From JBDTMC01 sp039934475 (GTDB lineage Bacteria; Acidobacteriota; Terriglobia; Bryobacterales; Bryobacteraceae), in contig JBDTMC010000414.1 of assembly GCA_039934475.1 (NCBI GenBank), positions 1-7,111 on the forward strand: 7,111 bases of DNA, in the 5' to 3' direction. Shown here piece after piece: positions 1-6,450 of this stretch. Under the pieces are notes generated by a model. The model was given only the letters and a program-made list of their open reading frames with translations. It was not told the origin of the DNA and searched no databases. Position 1 is the first letter of the stretch, and the number at the start of each line of letters is the position of its first letter. The position numbers and the translations under genes were made by a program.

Positions 1-287
1 ATGCCTCGCCACGACAACGACGCACTGGAGCGGAGCACCCGAGTCGGCCCAGGCGCGATAGCGAGGAGGGGGGATGTAGAGATGGCTTCGGCCCGGCCTC
101 CGCTGTGTTTGATCTCCGAGTTAACCGGACATCCATTCCCGACCGATCGGTGAGAGTCGTAGCTTACAGGGACAACTGAATGTGTGACCAAAGGTTTAGC
201 TCCAATGTGCACAGTATGGAATTGCCGGCGTGCCGGGACAATGTACGATAGTTGGCTCGAGCGTTCAGCGCTTAGTTAAGTGGTGGA
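1..287. other. Left-edge region with no supportable gene
   Basis: No gene can be supported here. Two plus-strand frames are open from the left edge, one ending at a TGA at 151-153 and one at a TGA at 177-179. Either could be the last 50-58 codons of a gene lying to the left, but their translations are rich in Arg, Pro and Ser and resemble no family I recognise. A minus-strand frame beginning with an ATG near 132 is also open to the edge and is equally unconvincing. A perfect 10-base palindrome, ACCGATCGGT, lies at 142-151. No tRNA, rRNA or insertion-sequence end is apparent. Confidence 0.5.
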
Positions 288-296
288 CTACCACTT
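278..296 (-). terminator. Hairpin over the DoxX stop codon, possible weak terminator
   Basis: The 7-base arms AAGTGGT (278-284) and ACCACTT (290-296) are perfectly complementary around a 5-base loop that holds part of the DoxX stop codon (TAG, 290-288). On the minus strand the stem is followed by AACTAAGC rather than a run of T, so it does not meet the usual pattern for an intrinsic terminator. It could stabilise the 3' end of the message or be a chance symmetry. Confidence 0.25.
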
Positions 297-674
297 TCGG
301 GGGGGTAACTGTGTTTCGATGTGCTTTCGTCCGAAAATCCGGGCGTCGATGGACCAGGCACCGGGCCCGATCATTGCGATAGTGGCGCCGAGCATCCCAG
401 ATATCAAGGCAATCAGTGGTTCATTCATTCCTGTAAGAATGACCCACACCTGCACCACGGATGCCACTATTCCTGCAACAGGAGTCCACAGACCAAGCAG
501 AAGAAACAACCCGGCAGCCGCGCCCACTATTGCCGGGATCATGGAAAGTCCCGGGGGCCCTTCTAGGGTCTGGTGAATTCCTTGGTAGAGAAGAATCGAG
601 CCAGCTAGCCCTCGTTGGAGCAGAATGCCGGCACCAGGCCAGCCGTTCGCGAACGTAGAGAACAGGCGCTGCAC
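288..674 (-). CDS. DoxX family membrane protein
   Basis: This is a 128-residue integral membrane protein of the DoxX/DoxD-like superfamily. Four hydrophobic segments are visible at about residues 14-33, 45-62, 66-82 and 87-104. They are followed by the ending GPGAWSIDARIFGRK (about 103-117), which is typical of this family, where a GPG-(A/Y)-S-(I/L)-DAR motif closes the last helix. The length is normal for a single-domain DoxX protein. Translation most likely starts at the GTG at 674-672, because AGGA lies 6 bases upstream and no in-frame ATG precedes the first helix. DoxX proteins sit in the inner membrane and some have been linked to quinone or thiol redox stress, but this one's biochemical role is unknown. 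It lies 95 bases downstream of the response regulator on the same strand, so it may be cotranscribed with the two-component pair, or it may have its own promoter in that gap. Confidence 0.88.
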   Translation of the reverse strand: MQRLFSTFANGWPGAGILLQRGLAGSILLYQGIHQTLEGPPGLSMIPAIVGAAAGLFLLLGLWTPVAGIVASVVQVWVILTGMNEPLIALISGMLGATIAMIGPGAWSIDARIFGRKHIETQLPPRKW

Positions 675-709
675 TCCAGATCCTGTTTTAGGTTACGGAA
701 TTGTCGGGA

Positions 710-726
710 GTGTTGGGAACACCCAA
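710..726. repeat. Small hairpin in the gap between regulator and DoxX
   Basis: TTGGG (713-717) pairs with CCCAA (722-726) around a 4-base loop. The overlapping arms GTGTT (710-714) and AACAC (718-722) form a competing stem. On the minus strand this lies upstream of the DoxX start and downstream of the regulator gene. It is short, and no T-run follows on either strand. Confidence 0.3.
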
Positions 727-754
727 AAGTCAGACCGCGGGGACCCCCAAAAGT
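722..754. repeat. Direct repeat CCCAAAAGT, two copies
   Basis: The 9-base sequence CCCAAAAGT occurs exactly at 722-730 and again at 746-754, a 24-base period. Each copy forms one arm and part of the loop of a small GC-rich hairpin. The spacing and sequence suggest a degenerate intergenic repeat unit or a pair of protein-binding half sites. Two copies alone cannot separate these possibilities. Confidence 0.4.
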
Positions 755-760
755 AGGGGG
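744..760 (-). terminator. GC-rich hairpin after the response regulator, possible terminator
   Basis: CCCCC (744-748) and GGGGG (756-760) form a perfect 5-base stem with a 7-base loop, beginning 10 bases past the regulator stop codon at 772-770. On the minus strand it reads CCCCC-TACTTTT-GGGGG followed by TCCCC, so the T-tract expected of an intrinsic terminator is missing. It may attenuate read-through into DoxX or be part of a dispersed intergenic repeat. Confidence 0.3.
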
Positions 761-769
761 GCGGCTTTG

Positions 770-1411
770 CTAGCTGTCTTGCAAATCTATAATTCCGCGT
801 TTGAGTCCAATGGTAACCGCGTGCGTCCGATCATTAGCGCCCAGCTTTGAGAGGATTGTCGTGACATGGCTCTTGACCGTTGCTTCGCCAATGTCGAGCT
901 GATCGGCGATGTTCTTGTTGGCCTTTCCTGCGGCAATCAGCCGTAGTATCTCCACTTGGCGCGGAGTCAATTCATCGTCTATTGCGTGATCAGCTAATTC
1001 GACAGCGATCTCGGGGGGGATTCGCTTTTGACCGGAATGCACGGCGCGTATTATGTCAAGCAGTTCCCGGTGCACATGTCCCTTCAAGATGTAGCCACGC
1101 GCACCCGCCTTTAAAGCCCTCAGTACTTGTGCGTCGCCAGTATAGGTGGTCAGGACGATGATTCGCGCCTCGGAAAATTCGTCTCGAATGCGAGTAATTG
1201 CTTCCACCCCATTCATGCCTGGCATCTGGAGGTCCATTAGCGTAATTTCAGGGCGGTAAGAACGGAATTTGTCGATAGCTTCCTGTCCCGTGCACGCCTC
1301 CGCGATCAACTTCATGTCCGGTTCGGCATTCACAAGTGCCGCGATCCCTTCGCGGAGGAGAGGATGGTCATCAACGGAGAGAATTCGAATCAAATTAGTA
1401 TCGCTAGTCAC
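770..1411 (-). CDS. NarL/LuxR-family response regulator
   Basis: This is a two-component response regulator of 213 residues, the usual size for the NarL/FixJ class. The N-terminal receiver domain (about 8-125) shows the acidic pair D14-D15, the phosphoacceptor D60 in LMDLQMPGMNG, T88 in the VLTTY strand, and K110 in YILKG. The C-terminal LuxR-type helix-turn-helix (about 147-210) carries LTPRQVEILRLIAAG and the recognition-helix segment IGEATVKSHVTTILSKLG. Phosphotransfer is expected from the adjacent kinase, followed by DNA binding as a dimer. I chose the GTG at 1411-1409 because GGAG lies 5 bases upstream and the receiver fold begins shortly after. An ATG at 1447 would add 12 residues, but its only purine-rich stretch directly abuts the codon. 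The chosen start overlaps the kinase stop by 8 bases (GTGACTAG on the minus strand), a typical arrangement for translational coupling. Its target genes are not known from the sequence; the divergent enzyme operon is the obvious candidate. Confidence 0.95.
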   Translation of the reverse strand: MTSDTNLIRILSVDDHPLLREGIAALVNAEPDMKLIAEACTGQEAIDKFRSYRPEITLMDLQMPGMNGVEAITRIRDEFSEARIIVLTTYTGDAQVLRALKAGARGYILKGHVHRELLDIIRAVHSGQKRIPPEIAVELADHAIDDELTPRQVEILRLIAAGKANKNIADQLDIGEATVKSHVTTILSKLGANDRTHAVTIGLKRGIIDLQDS

Positions 1412-4400
1412 GGTTTCTCCACCTGCGGATAAATCCAAATCGCGCATCCTCAGCCGACTTTGCGTATGCCACGACGGCGGGAATCGTTACCTGGATTTCG
1501 GTGCCCGCTCCCGTCTCGCTCCAGAAGTCTAACTGTGCGCGAATTCGCTGGGCGCGCTCCCGCATTCCGGGCAGTCCCCAATGACCGGGTCGTCCGCCCA
1601 GTTTCAGCATTTCCGGATCGATTCCCTTTCCATCATCTCGAAAACGCAGCCTGAGGGAGTGACGGTCATAGCGAATCTCTGCCTCGATCCGGTGTGCTTC
1701 GGCGTGACGAAATGCATTTAGCAGCGCTTCGCGCGCTATTCGACAGACCTCATCCTGAGCAATCGAAGACAGAGGCCGTTGGCGCCCTTCGACGGTCAAG
1801 CTGAAAACCGCGGAATCGCGGTTTGCGTCCAAAGGGCTCCCCAATTCGCGACCCATGGCGGTTAGCAGGTCGGCAAGGTCATTTGACTCCCCCGGTGTGG
1901 CACGCAAATCTTTGATCGCATCCCGGCTCTCGGCAATCGCCTGTTCCGTTCGTGCGATTGCACCATCAAGGGCCTCCATGGCCTCTTCCGGACGCCGCGG
2001 CAGCATATTGCGAGCCGCTTGAAATCGAAACATCAGTCCGTGAAGGCTTTGCAGCAAAGTATCGTGCAATTCGCGCGCGATACGCGTTCTCTCAGCCACG
2101 CTCGCCTCGAGCACAACGCCGAACCGGTGCTGGAGGCTTTTGATCCGAAGCAGGTAGGAGGACCAAAGGACTCCCAGCAGTCCAAGCAGGCATAGGGCGC
2201 GGAATGTTTGGGTCTGGTACCAGGCGGGAAGAATTCGGATGCCTAGTCTGGTCGGTTCACTCCAGCGACCATGACTCGTCGCGCCTTCCGCTTCGAACGT
2301 ATAGCTTCCCACCGGGAGGGTTGTATAGCTTGCTACCCGTTGGTCACTTGTTACTTCGTGCCAATTGCCGTCAAGCCCGATCAGACGGTAGCGATACCTA
2401 TTCGACTCGGGATCGAAAAAACCCAGTGCGGAGAACTCAATCGAGAAATCGTTCTGGGTATGAGGGATTACGACTGCGCTGGAGAACGTAATTGACTTCT
2501 CAAGCAAAGATTTACGTTCTGGTGGAATGGAAACCCCGGCAACGCGGAAATCAGTGAGAGCAAGGTTAGGAACGAAGCCGCCGTGAGCAATTGTTTCAGG
2601 ATAAAAAGCGGTCGCGCCGCTAAATCCACCGAAAAACATTTCGCCTCCCGGGCTCTGATAACACGCTCCCCAGCCGGTTAAATCTGGGCCGGGAAGGCCG
2701 TCAAACGTCGAGTAGTTCTCGAATCTATTTAACGTAGGGTCAAACCTTGATAGACCGTTGTTCGTGCTCATCCAGAGAGCTCCGCGACGGTCTTCAAGAA
2801 TGCAGGCCACGACGTTTCCGCCGAGGCCATGCCGCTCCGTGTACACCTGGAACGTTCCGCTCTTTCTGTCAAACTTATCGAGACCATTTTGCGTGCCGAC
2901 CCACATCCCGCCCTTCGCATCGACATGAATGGTGTTCACTCGATTATCCGACAGCGAGTTCGGGGCATCTGGTCTGTGCTGTAAAAGGGTAAACCGATTA
3001 GTGGCAGGATCGAAATGATGCAAGCCAGTTTGGCCGCCCACCCACATGGTACCGTCGACATCTTCTGCAATCGCCTGGTATTGGATCGAATCCTGAGGAT
3101 CCGGCGTGAATGTCTCGAAGTTGCCGGTTAGGGCGTTGAAGTGGCCAAGGCCACCGTACGCTGCTGCCCAAAGATCCCCAGCATGGTCAAACATCAACTT
3201 CATAATTGGGTTCTTTGCTGAATTCGACGGCTTACCCTGGACATAGGCGGTCATCCGTCCCGACTCGGGATCGATCTTTTCGAGTCCGCGATGGTAGGTC
3301 CCGGCAATCAGTGTCTGAGAGCGATCTTCTAAGATCGAGAGAATTTCGTTTCGAACCCCGGATCCAGGCGGCACAACGTTTTTCCCGGTTCGCCGATCAA
3401 TCCGGTTGAGTCCCCCCATGGACCCGATCCAAAGTATTCCGCGATGGTCTTCGTAGATCGAAGTTACCAATGCGTCGACGAGCCCATTCCGCTGATACGT
3501 GAAGTTCTCGAAGTTATTCGGCCCACGTGCAAAATAGTTTGGCCCCGTGACCTGGAAGCAAGTCCAGATGTTTCCCTCTTTGTCCTGGAAAATAGCAATC
3601 ATCTTGTCAGATTCCAGACTTTCAAAATCCAATGGATTACTGTGAAACCGAATCATTTCGCGACGGTCGGGACCGAGTTTAAGCAGGCCATGAGATGAGG
3701 TTAGCCAAAGCGTTCCATCCGCGTCTTCAATAATCCGTCCGATATTGATTCGCTCCAGGTTGTGGTTTGCCTGGTATTGAATGGAATGGCACTTTACTTG
3801 ATCCGTGCTTAAATCCCAGCTGGCTAGCGCGCAAGACAGATCTTCTCCGGTCATCCAAAAGACGCCAAACCGGTCCTGATGAGACCAGCCCACCGCCATC
3901 CGAAGGGGAGCGCGGCGTTTCACTCTTCCCGTATTGATATCGAACTCTTCCAGTCCGCCGGAGCTTGCGACCCAGAACCTGCCTGTCCGATCCTCGTAAG
4001 CCTGATTGATAAGGTTCGCGGAAAGGCTATGCGGATCCTGGGAGTCGTGGAGGTAGCGGATGATCCGAGAACGGTCTGGGTCGAGGGTGTACAGTCCTCG
4101 GCTGGTTGCTATCCAGAGTTTTCCAGAGTGGTCTTCGTCAATGGCGGTGATCTGAGACAGCGTTCCGGAAGGATCGCGATCAATCGCATAATGAACGAAT
4201 GTTTCAGTAGCCGGCTCGTAGCGATCCAAATACCCGTCGCAACCGACCCAAAGTCGACCAGCATGATCGAGCAGTAAGGCCCGAACGTACACACAGCTGA
4301 GGCTATCGGCCCGTCGGAGTTCATGCTTGAAGACCTTCGACTTGTAACCATCGAAGCGGTTCAATCCGTATTGTGTTCCGAACCAGATAAAGCCCACTCC

Positions 4401-4673
4401 GTCTTGCACAACCGCGCCAACCCGCGTTTGGGAGAGACCCGACGAGCGGGGTAGTCGCCGAAAGCGTATATCGTGTCCTTCCTTGACAGCGATCGCGGGG
4501 GGCAAAGAGTCGGACGACACGGACAACGCGGGTTTGGAAACTTCTCGCGGTTTTCCTGACGAATCGCCGAAGCTTATGCGTGGAAGAAAGATCAGTAGCC
4601 AGAGGAGCGTGACACACCGCCACCCAGACAGGTGCCGAACCGCCATACGTTGGATGCCATTTGCGAGGAGCAT
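1404..4673 (-). CDS. Sensor histidine kinase with two-component-regulator propeller domain
   Basis: This is a 1089-residue membrane sensor kinase. A hydrophobic signal segment at about 20-36 is followed by a large periplasmic region. That region has 14 propeller repeats (about 77-690) of the form G-x-(L/I/M/F)-W-(V/I/x)-(G/A/S)...GL..(F/L)(D/N), which suits two seven-bladed propellers. The repeat Trp positions include W97, W142, W187, W234, W273, W323, W370, W415, W502, W544, W591 and W634. A Y_Y_Y domain follows (about 741-808), then one transmembrane helix (about 824-842). The HisKA_3 domain has phosphoacceptor H870 in ARELHDTLLQ. The HATPase domain has the N box at N986, DDGKGID at 1013-1019, GLPGM at 1033-1037 and TGAGT at 1054-1058, so all catalytic boxes look intact. 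There is no C-terminal receiver or AraC domain, unlike hybrid Bacteroidetes sensors of this type. The ATG at 4673 has AGGA 10 bases upstream; an ATG at 4646 would still keep the signal segment but lacks a ribosome site. It is translationally coupled to the NarL-type regulator downstream. The ligand is unknown; in relatives with this architecture the propellers bind extracytoplasmic signals such as glycans. Confidence 0.95.
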   Translation of the reverse strand: MLLANGIQRMAVRHLSGWRCVTLLWLLIFLPRISFGDSSGKPREVSKPALSVSSDSLPPAIAVKEGHDIRFRRLPRSSGLSQTRVGAVVQDGVGFIWFGTQYGLNRFDGYKSKVFKHELRRADSLSCVYVRALLLDHAGRLWVGCDGYLDRYEPATETFVHYAIDRDPSGTLSQITAIDEDHSGKLWIATSRGLYTLDPDRSRIIRYLHDSQDPHSLSANLINQAYEDRTGRFWVASSGGLEEFDINTGRVKRRAPLRMAVGWSHQDRFGVFWMTGEDLSCALASWDLSTDQVKCHSIQYQANHNLERINIGRIIEDADGTLWLTSSHGLLKLGPDRREMIRFHSNPLDFESLESDKMIAIFQDKEGNIWTCFQVTGPNYFARGPNNFENFTYQRNGLVDALVTSIYEDHRGILWIGSMGGLNRIDRRTGKNVVPPGSGVRNEILSILEDRSQTLIAGTYHRGLEKIDPESGRMTAYVQGKPSNSAKNPIMKLMFDHAGDLWAAAYGGLGHFNALTGNFETFTPDPQDSIQYQAIAEDVDGTMWVGGQTGLHHFDPATNRFTLLQHRPDAPNSLSDNRVNTIHVDAKGGMWVGTQNGLDKFDRKSGTFQVYTERHGLGGNVVACILEDRRGALWMSTNNGLSRFDPTLNRFENYSTFDGLPGPDLTGWGACYQSPGGEMFFGGFSGATAFYPETIAHGGFVPNLALTDFRVAGVSIPPERKSLLEKSITFSSAVVIPHTQNDFSIEFSALGFFDPESNRYRYRLIGLDGNWHEVTSDQRVASYTTLPVGSYTFEAEGATSHGRWSEPTRLGIRILPAWYQTQTFRALCLLGLLGVLWSSYLLRIKSLQHRFGVVLEASVAERTRIARELHDTLLQSLHGLMFRFQAARNMLPRRPEEAMEALDGAIARTEQAIAESRDAIKDLRATPGESNDLADLLTAMGRELGSPLDANRDSAVFSLTVEGRQRPLSSIAQDEVCRIAREALLNAFRHAEAHRIEAEIRYDRHSLRLRFRDDGKGIDPEMLKLGGRPGHWGLPGMRERAQRIRAQLDFWSETGAGTEIQVTIPAVVAYAKSAEDARFGFIRRWRNRD
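1417..1420 (-). promoter_or_regulatory. Ribosome binding site deciding the regulator start
   Basis: GGAG on the minus strand (1420-1417) sits 5 bases before the GTG at 1411-1409, inside the end of the kinase gene. It favours the GTG start over the upstream ATG at 1447, which would make the regulator 225 residues long. Confidence 0.65.
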
Positions 4674-4796
4674 AAACGTCGATTCCTATATCCCTGGTCT
4701 GCCCGCAGGTCGCGAGCGCCGGGAACTCTGTCGTTCGAAGTACCTGCACCGGGAGAATAAAGTCCGCGCACCATCTCGGCAGAAGCGCACTTTTTC

Positions 4797-4819
4797 GCAA
4801 GCTCGCAGTTGGAGCTTGC
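4797..4819. promoter_or_regulatory. Perfect 8-7-8 inverted repeat, candidate operator
   Basis: GCAAGCTC (4797-4804) and GAGCTTGC (4812-4819) are exact reverse complements separated by the 7-base spacer GCAGTTG. The centre-to-centre distance of the arms is 15 bases, which places equivalent points about one and a half helical turns apart. The repeat ends 55 bases before the hydrolase ATG and directly abuts the possible -10 element at 4820-4825. A dimeric regulator bound here would cover the -35 to -10 interval. It is unlikely to be a terminator: on the plus strand no T-run follows, and on the minus strand it is followed by GAAAAA. The bound protein could be the adjacent NarL-type regulator or an unlinked repressor; the sequence does not decide. 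Confidence 0.5.
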
Positions 4820-4862
4820 TCTAACCTGGACCGCAGAACTTCTCATTCGCTGACCAGAAAAC

Positions 4863-4868
4863 AAGGAG
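4863..4868 (+). promoter_or_regulatory. Strong ribosome binding site of the hydrolase gene
   Basis: AAGGAG, a near-perfect Shine-Dalgarno sequence, is 6 bases upstream of the ATG at 4875. It fixes the start of the first gene of the plus-strand operon and suggests efficient translation. Confidence 0.8.
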
Positions 4869-4874
4869 AACAAT

Positions 4875-5774
4875 ATGACGACCGCAGTCGAAACGCAGAC
4901 CCGCACCACATATCCTGTTCACTACAAAACCGCCCGCCTGAACGACCTAGACATATTTTACAGGGAAGCCGGCCCCCAGGCGGCGCCTGTGATCCTGCTC
5001 CTGCACGGATTCCCAACCTCTTCGAACATGTTCCGGAATCTCATCCCGCGTCTCGCCGGTTCCTTTCGCGTGATCGCTCCCGACTATCCCGGTTACGGTC
5101 AAAGCAGCATGCCGGACCACAAGTCATTCGAGTATTCCTTTGAGAACCTTGCCAATGTCGTCGAAGGGTTCGTCGAAACGCTCGGACTGAGCAAGTATTC
5201 GATGTACGTAATGGATTACGGTGCGCCGATCGGATATCGCCTCGCACTGTTGCATCCGGAACGGGTCCAATGCCTAATCGTGCAGAACGGCAATGCCTAT
5301 GAAGAGGGCCTCCTTGAATTCTGGAACCCCATCAAGAGATATTGGGCCGATCCTACGCCCGAAAACCGGGCCGCGCTTTACTTCCTCAGCGATGCGAAAT
5401 CTACGCGCTGGCAGTACGAGACTGGCGTATCGGACACCTCTCTGCTGGACCCGACCACGTGGATGGTGGATCAGGTGGGCCTCGACCGTCCAGGAAACCT
5501 CGACATCCAAATGGACCTCATGCGCTCGTACGGGACAAACGTTCCGCTCTACCCCGAGTTTCAGGCGTTCTTTCGCAAGTACCAACCGCCGACACTGATC
5601 GTCTGGGGCAAGAACGATTTCATCTTCCCGGCGGACGGCGCTCCACCTTATCAGCGCGATCTCAGGAACGTCGAAACGCACATGCTGGATACCGGCCATT
5701 TCGCGCTGGAGACGCACGGCGAAGAGATCGCCACCCGGATTGAGGAGTTTCTGTTGAAGAATCTGAAGCGGTAG
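4875..5774 (+). CDS. Alpha/beta-fold hydrolase with Asp nucleophile (epoxide hydrolase/dehalogenase-like)
   Basis: This is a 299-residue cytoplasmic alpha/beta hydrolase of usual length, with no signal peptide. The core shows the oxyanion motif HGFP (44-47), the conserved DYPGYGQS (70-77), the nucleophile elbow VMDYGAPIG (112-120) with D114 as nucleophile, the acid D248 in WGKND, and the base H275 in DTGHFALE. A helical cap occupies roughly 140-230. An Asp nucleophile places it with epoxide hydrolases and haloalkane or haloacetate dehalogenases rather than with Ser esterases. HGFP matches epoxide hydrolases and fluoroacetate dehalogenase, not the HGNP of classical haloalkane dehalogenases. 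The residue after the nucleophile is Tyr (Y115) where haloalkane dehalogenases have the halide-binding Trp. Cap tyrosines Y169 and Y181 could serve as epoxide-activating groups, but this is a guess. The gene leads a tight operon and is 28 bases upstream of the flavoprotein gene. The fold and the triad are well supported; the substrate is unknown. Confidence 0.92.
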   Translation: MTTAVETQTRTTYPVHYKTARLNDLDIFYREAGPQAAPVILLLHGFPTSSNMFRNLIPRLAGSFRVIAPDYPGYGQSSMPDHKSFEYSFENLANVVEGFVETLGLSKYSMYVMDYGAPIGYRLALLHPERVQCLIVQNGNAYEEGLLEFWNPIKRYWADPTPENRAALYFLSDAKSTRWQYETGVSDTSLLDPTTWMVDQVGLDRPGNLDIQMDLMRSYGTNVPLYPEFQAFFRKYQPPTLIVWGKNDFIFPADGAPPYQRDLRNVETHMLDTGHFALETHGEEIATRIEEFLLKNLKR

Positions 5775-5802
5775 TCCCGACGGGGGTTGCGGCGGAACTG
5801 TC

Positions 5803-6423
5803 ATGGCGCACAATTTTGGATCTCTGGTCTTCACTCCCCTGGTTACAGCTCTGCAGGAGAAATATGGCAGCCGTCGGCAATACGCGCGCATGGGGGCGGG
5901 CCAGACTGCCCCCGATCGCCTCGGTCCGGATGAATCAGCGTTCATCGCCGAACGCGACAGCTTCTACATTGCGACCGTGGGAGCGACCGGTTGGCCGTAC
6001 GTTCAGCATCGAGGTGGCGCAAAAGGCTTCCTCAAGGTTATCGATGATCACACGATTGCTTTTGCCGATTTTCGGGGAAACAAGCAATTCATCACAACCG
6101 GCAATCTTGGCAGTGACAATCGTGTGGCCTTGATCATGGTTGACTACCCCGGTCAAGCGCGTTTGAAAGTTCTCGGCCGCGCCGAGATTTTCGAGGGCTC
6201 TGGCGAGTGGGCGAAACGGCTACAGATGCCCGGAGACAGATCCGCGGTCGAAAGGGCATATGTGATTCATGTGGAGGCGTTCGATTGGAACTGTCCGCAA
6301 CACATCACACCGCGCTTTACGGAGGAGCAGATCCGAGACGCGTTAGCGCCGTTCGAGCGACGGCTGGAAGAACTGGAACAAGAGAACGCGACACTGCGTG
6401 AAGCTGCACGGGCCGGCAAGTGA
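5803..6423 (+). CDS. Pyridoxamine 5'-phosphate oxidase-like flavin-binding protein
   Basis: This is a 206-residue protein of the PPOX-like split-barrel superfamily, expected to be a cytoplasmic FMN- or F420-binding dimer. The N-terminal segment MAHNFGSLVFTPLVTALQ and RLGPDESAFIAERDSFYIAT (39-58) belong to the subgroup annotated as predicted flavin-nucleotide-binding proteins, not to true PdxH. The barrel core includes GWPYVQHRGG (63-72), GFLKV (75-79), FADFRGNKQF (87-96) and RVALIMVDYP. It ends in CPQHITPRF (from 164) and a charged, heptad-like tail (about 180-202, RRLEELEQENATLREAA) that looks like a short coiled coil. The ATG at 5803 fits the family N-terminus, although its ribosome site is weak (GGCGGA about 6 bases upstream), so translation may rely on coupling with the hydrolase gene 28 bases before. 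Its reaction is unknown; relatives reduce or bind small electrophilic or heterocyclic compounds. Confidence 0.9.
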   Translation: MAHNFGSLVFTPLVTALQEKYGSRRQYARMGAGQTAPDRLGPDESAFIAERDSFYIATVGATGWPYVQHRGGAKGFLKVIDDHTIAFADFRGNKQFITTGNLGSDNRVALIMVDYPGQARLKVLGRAEIFEGSGEWAKRLQMPGDRSAVERAYVIHVEAFDWNCPQHITPRFTEEQIRDALAPFERRLEELEQENATLREAARAGK

Positions 6424-6450
6424 ACAAATCCATTCATAGGGAGAAGAAAC

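Larger units (their letters stand above)
4674..4874. promoter_or_regulatory. Divergent intergenic promoter region
   Basis: These 201 bases separate the kinase start (minus) from the hydrolase start (plus) and must carry the promoters of both blocks unless transcription arrives from elsewhere. No strong consensus sigma-70 promoter is visible on either strand. On the plus strand TGCTCTAAC (4817-4825) could be an extended -10 element (TCTAAC at 4820-4825), but no good -35 sits 16-18 bases upstream. On the minus strand the AT-rich ATATAGGA just upstream of the kinase ATG is the only -10-like patch, and it overlaps the ribosome site. The clearest element is the inverted repeat at 4797-4819. Confidence 0.6.

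Noticed and set aside
222..249. Possible plus-strand promoter, TTGCCG and TACGAT with a 16-base spacer
   Set aside because: Only a partial match to consensus, and the next gene downstream is on the opposite strand, so there is nothing for it to drive.
280..658. Plus-strand open frames opposite the DoxX gene
   Set aside because: The minus-strand DoxX frame has four membrane segments, a family-specific C-terminal motif and a ribosome site. The plus frames have none of these.
4797..4819. Reading the inverted repeat as a rho-independent terminator
   Set aside because: The T-run lies upstream of the stem on the plus strand, and on the minus strand the stem is followed by GAAAAA. It also sits between two divergent starts, where no transcript is expected to end.
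4321..4909. Minus-strand open frames crossing the divergent promoter and the kinase N-terminus
   Set aside because: They overlap the kinase in other frames, lack plausible ribosome sites, and have Arg/Ser/Cys-rich translations without family resemblance. The kinase frame explains the coding signal up to 4673.
5274..5945. A 223-codon minus-strand open frame opposite the hydrolase and the start of the flavoprotein gene
   Set aside because: It is antisense to two well-supported genes with intact motifs, has a low-complexity Arg/Val/Pro-rich translation with no recognisable domain, and is a typical GC-rich shadow frame.
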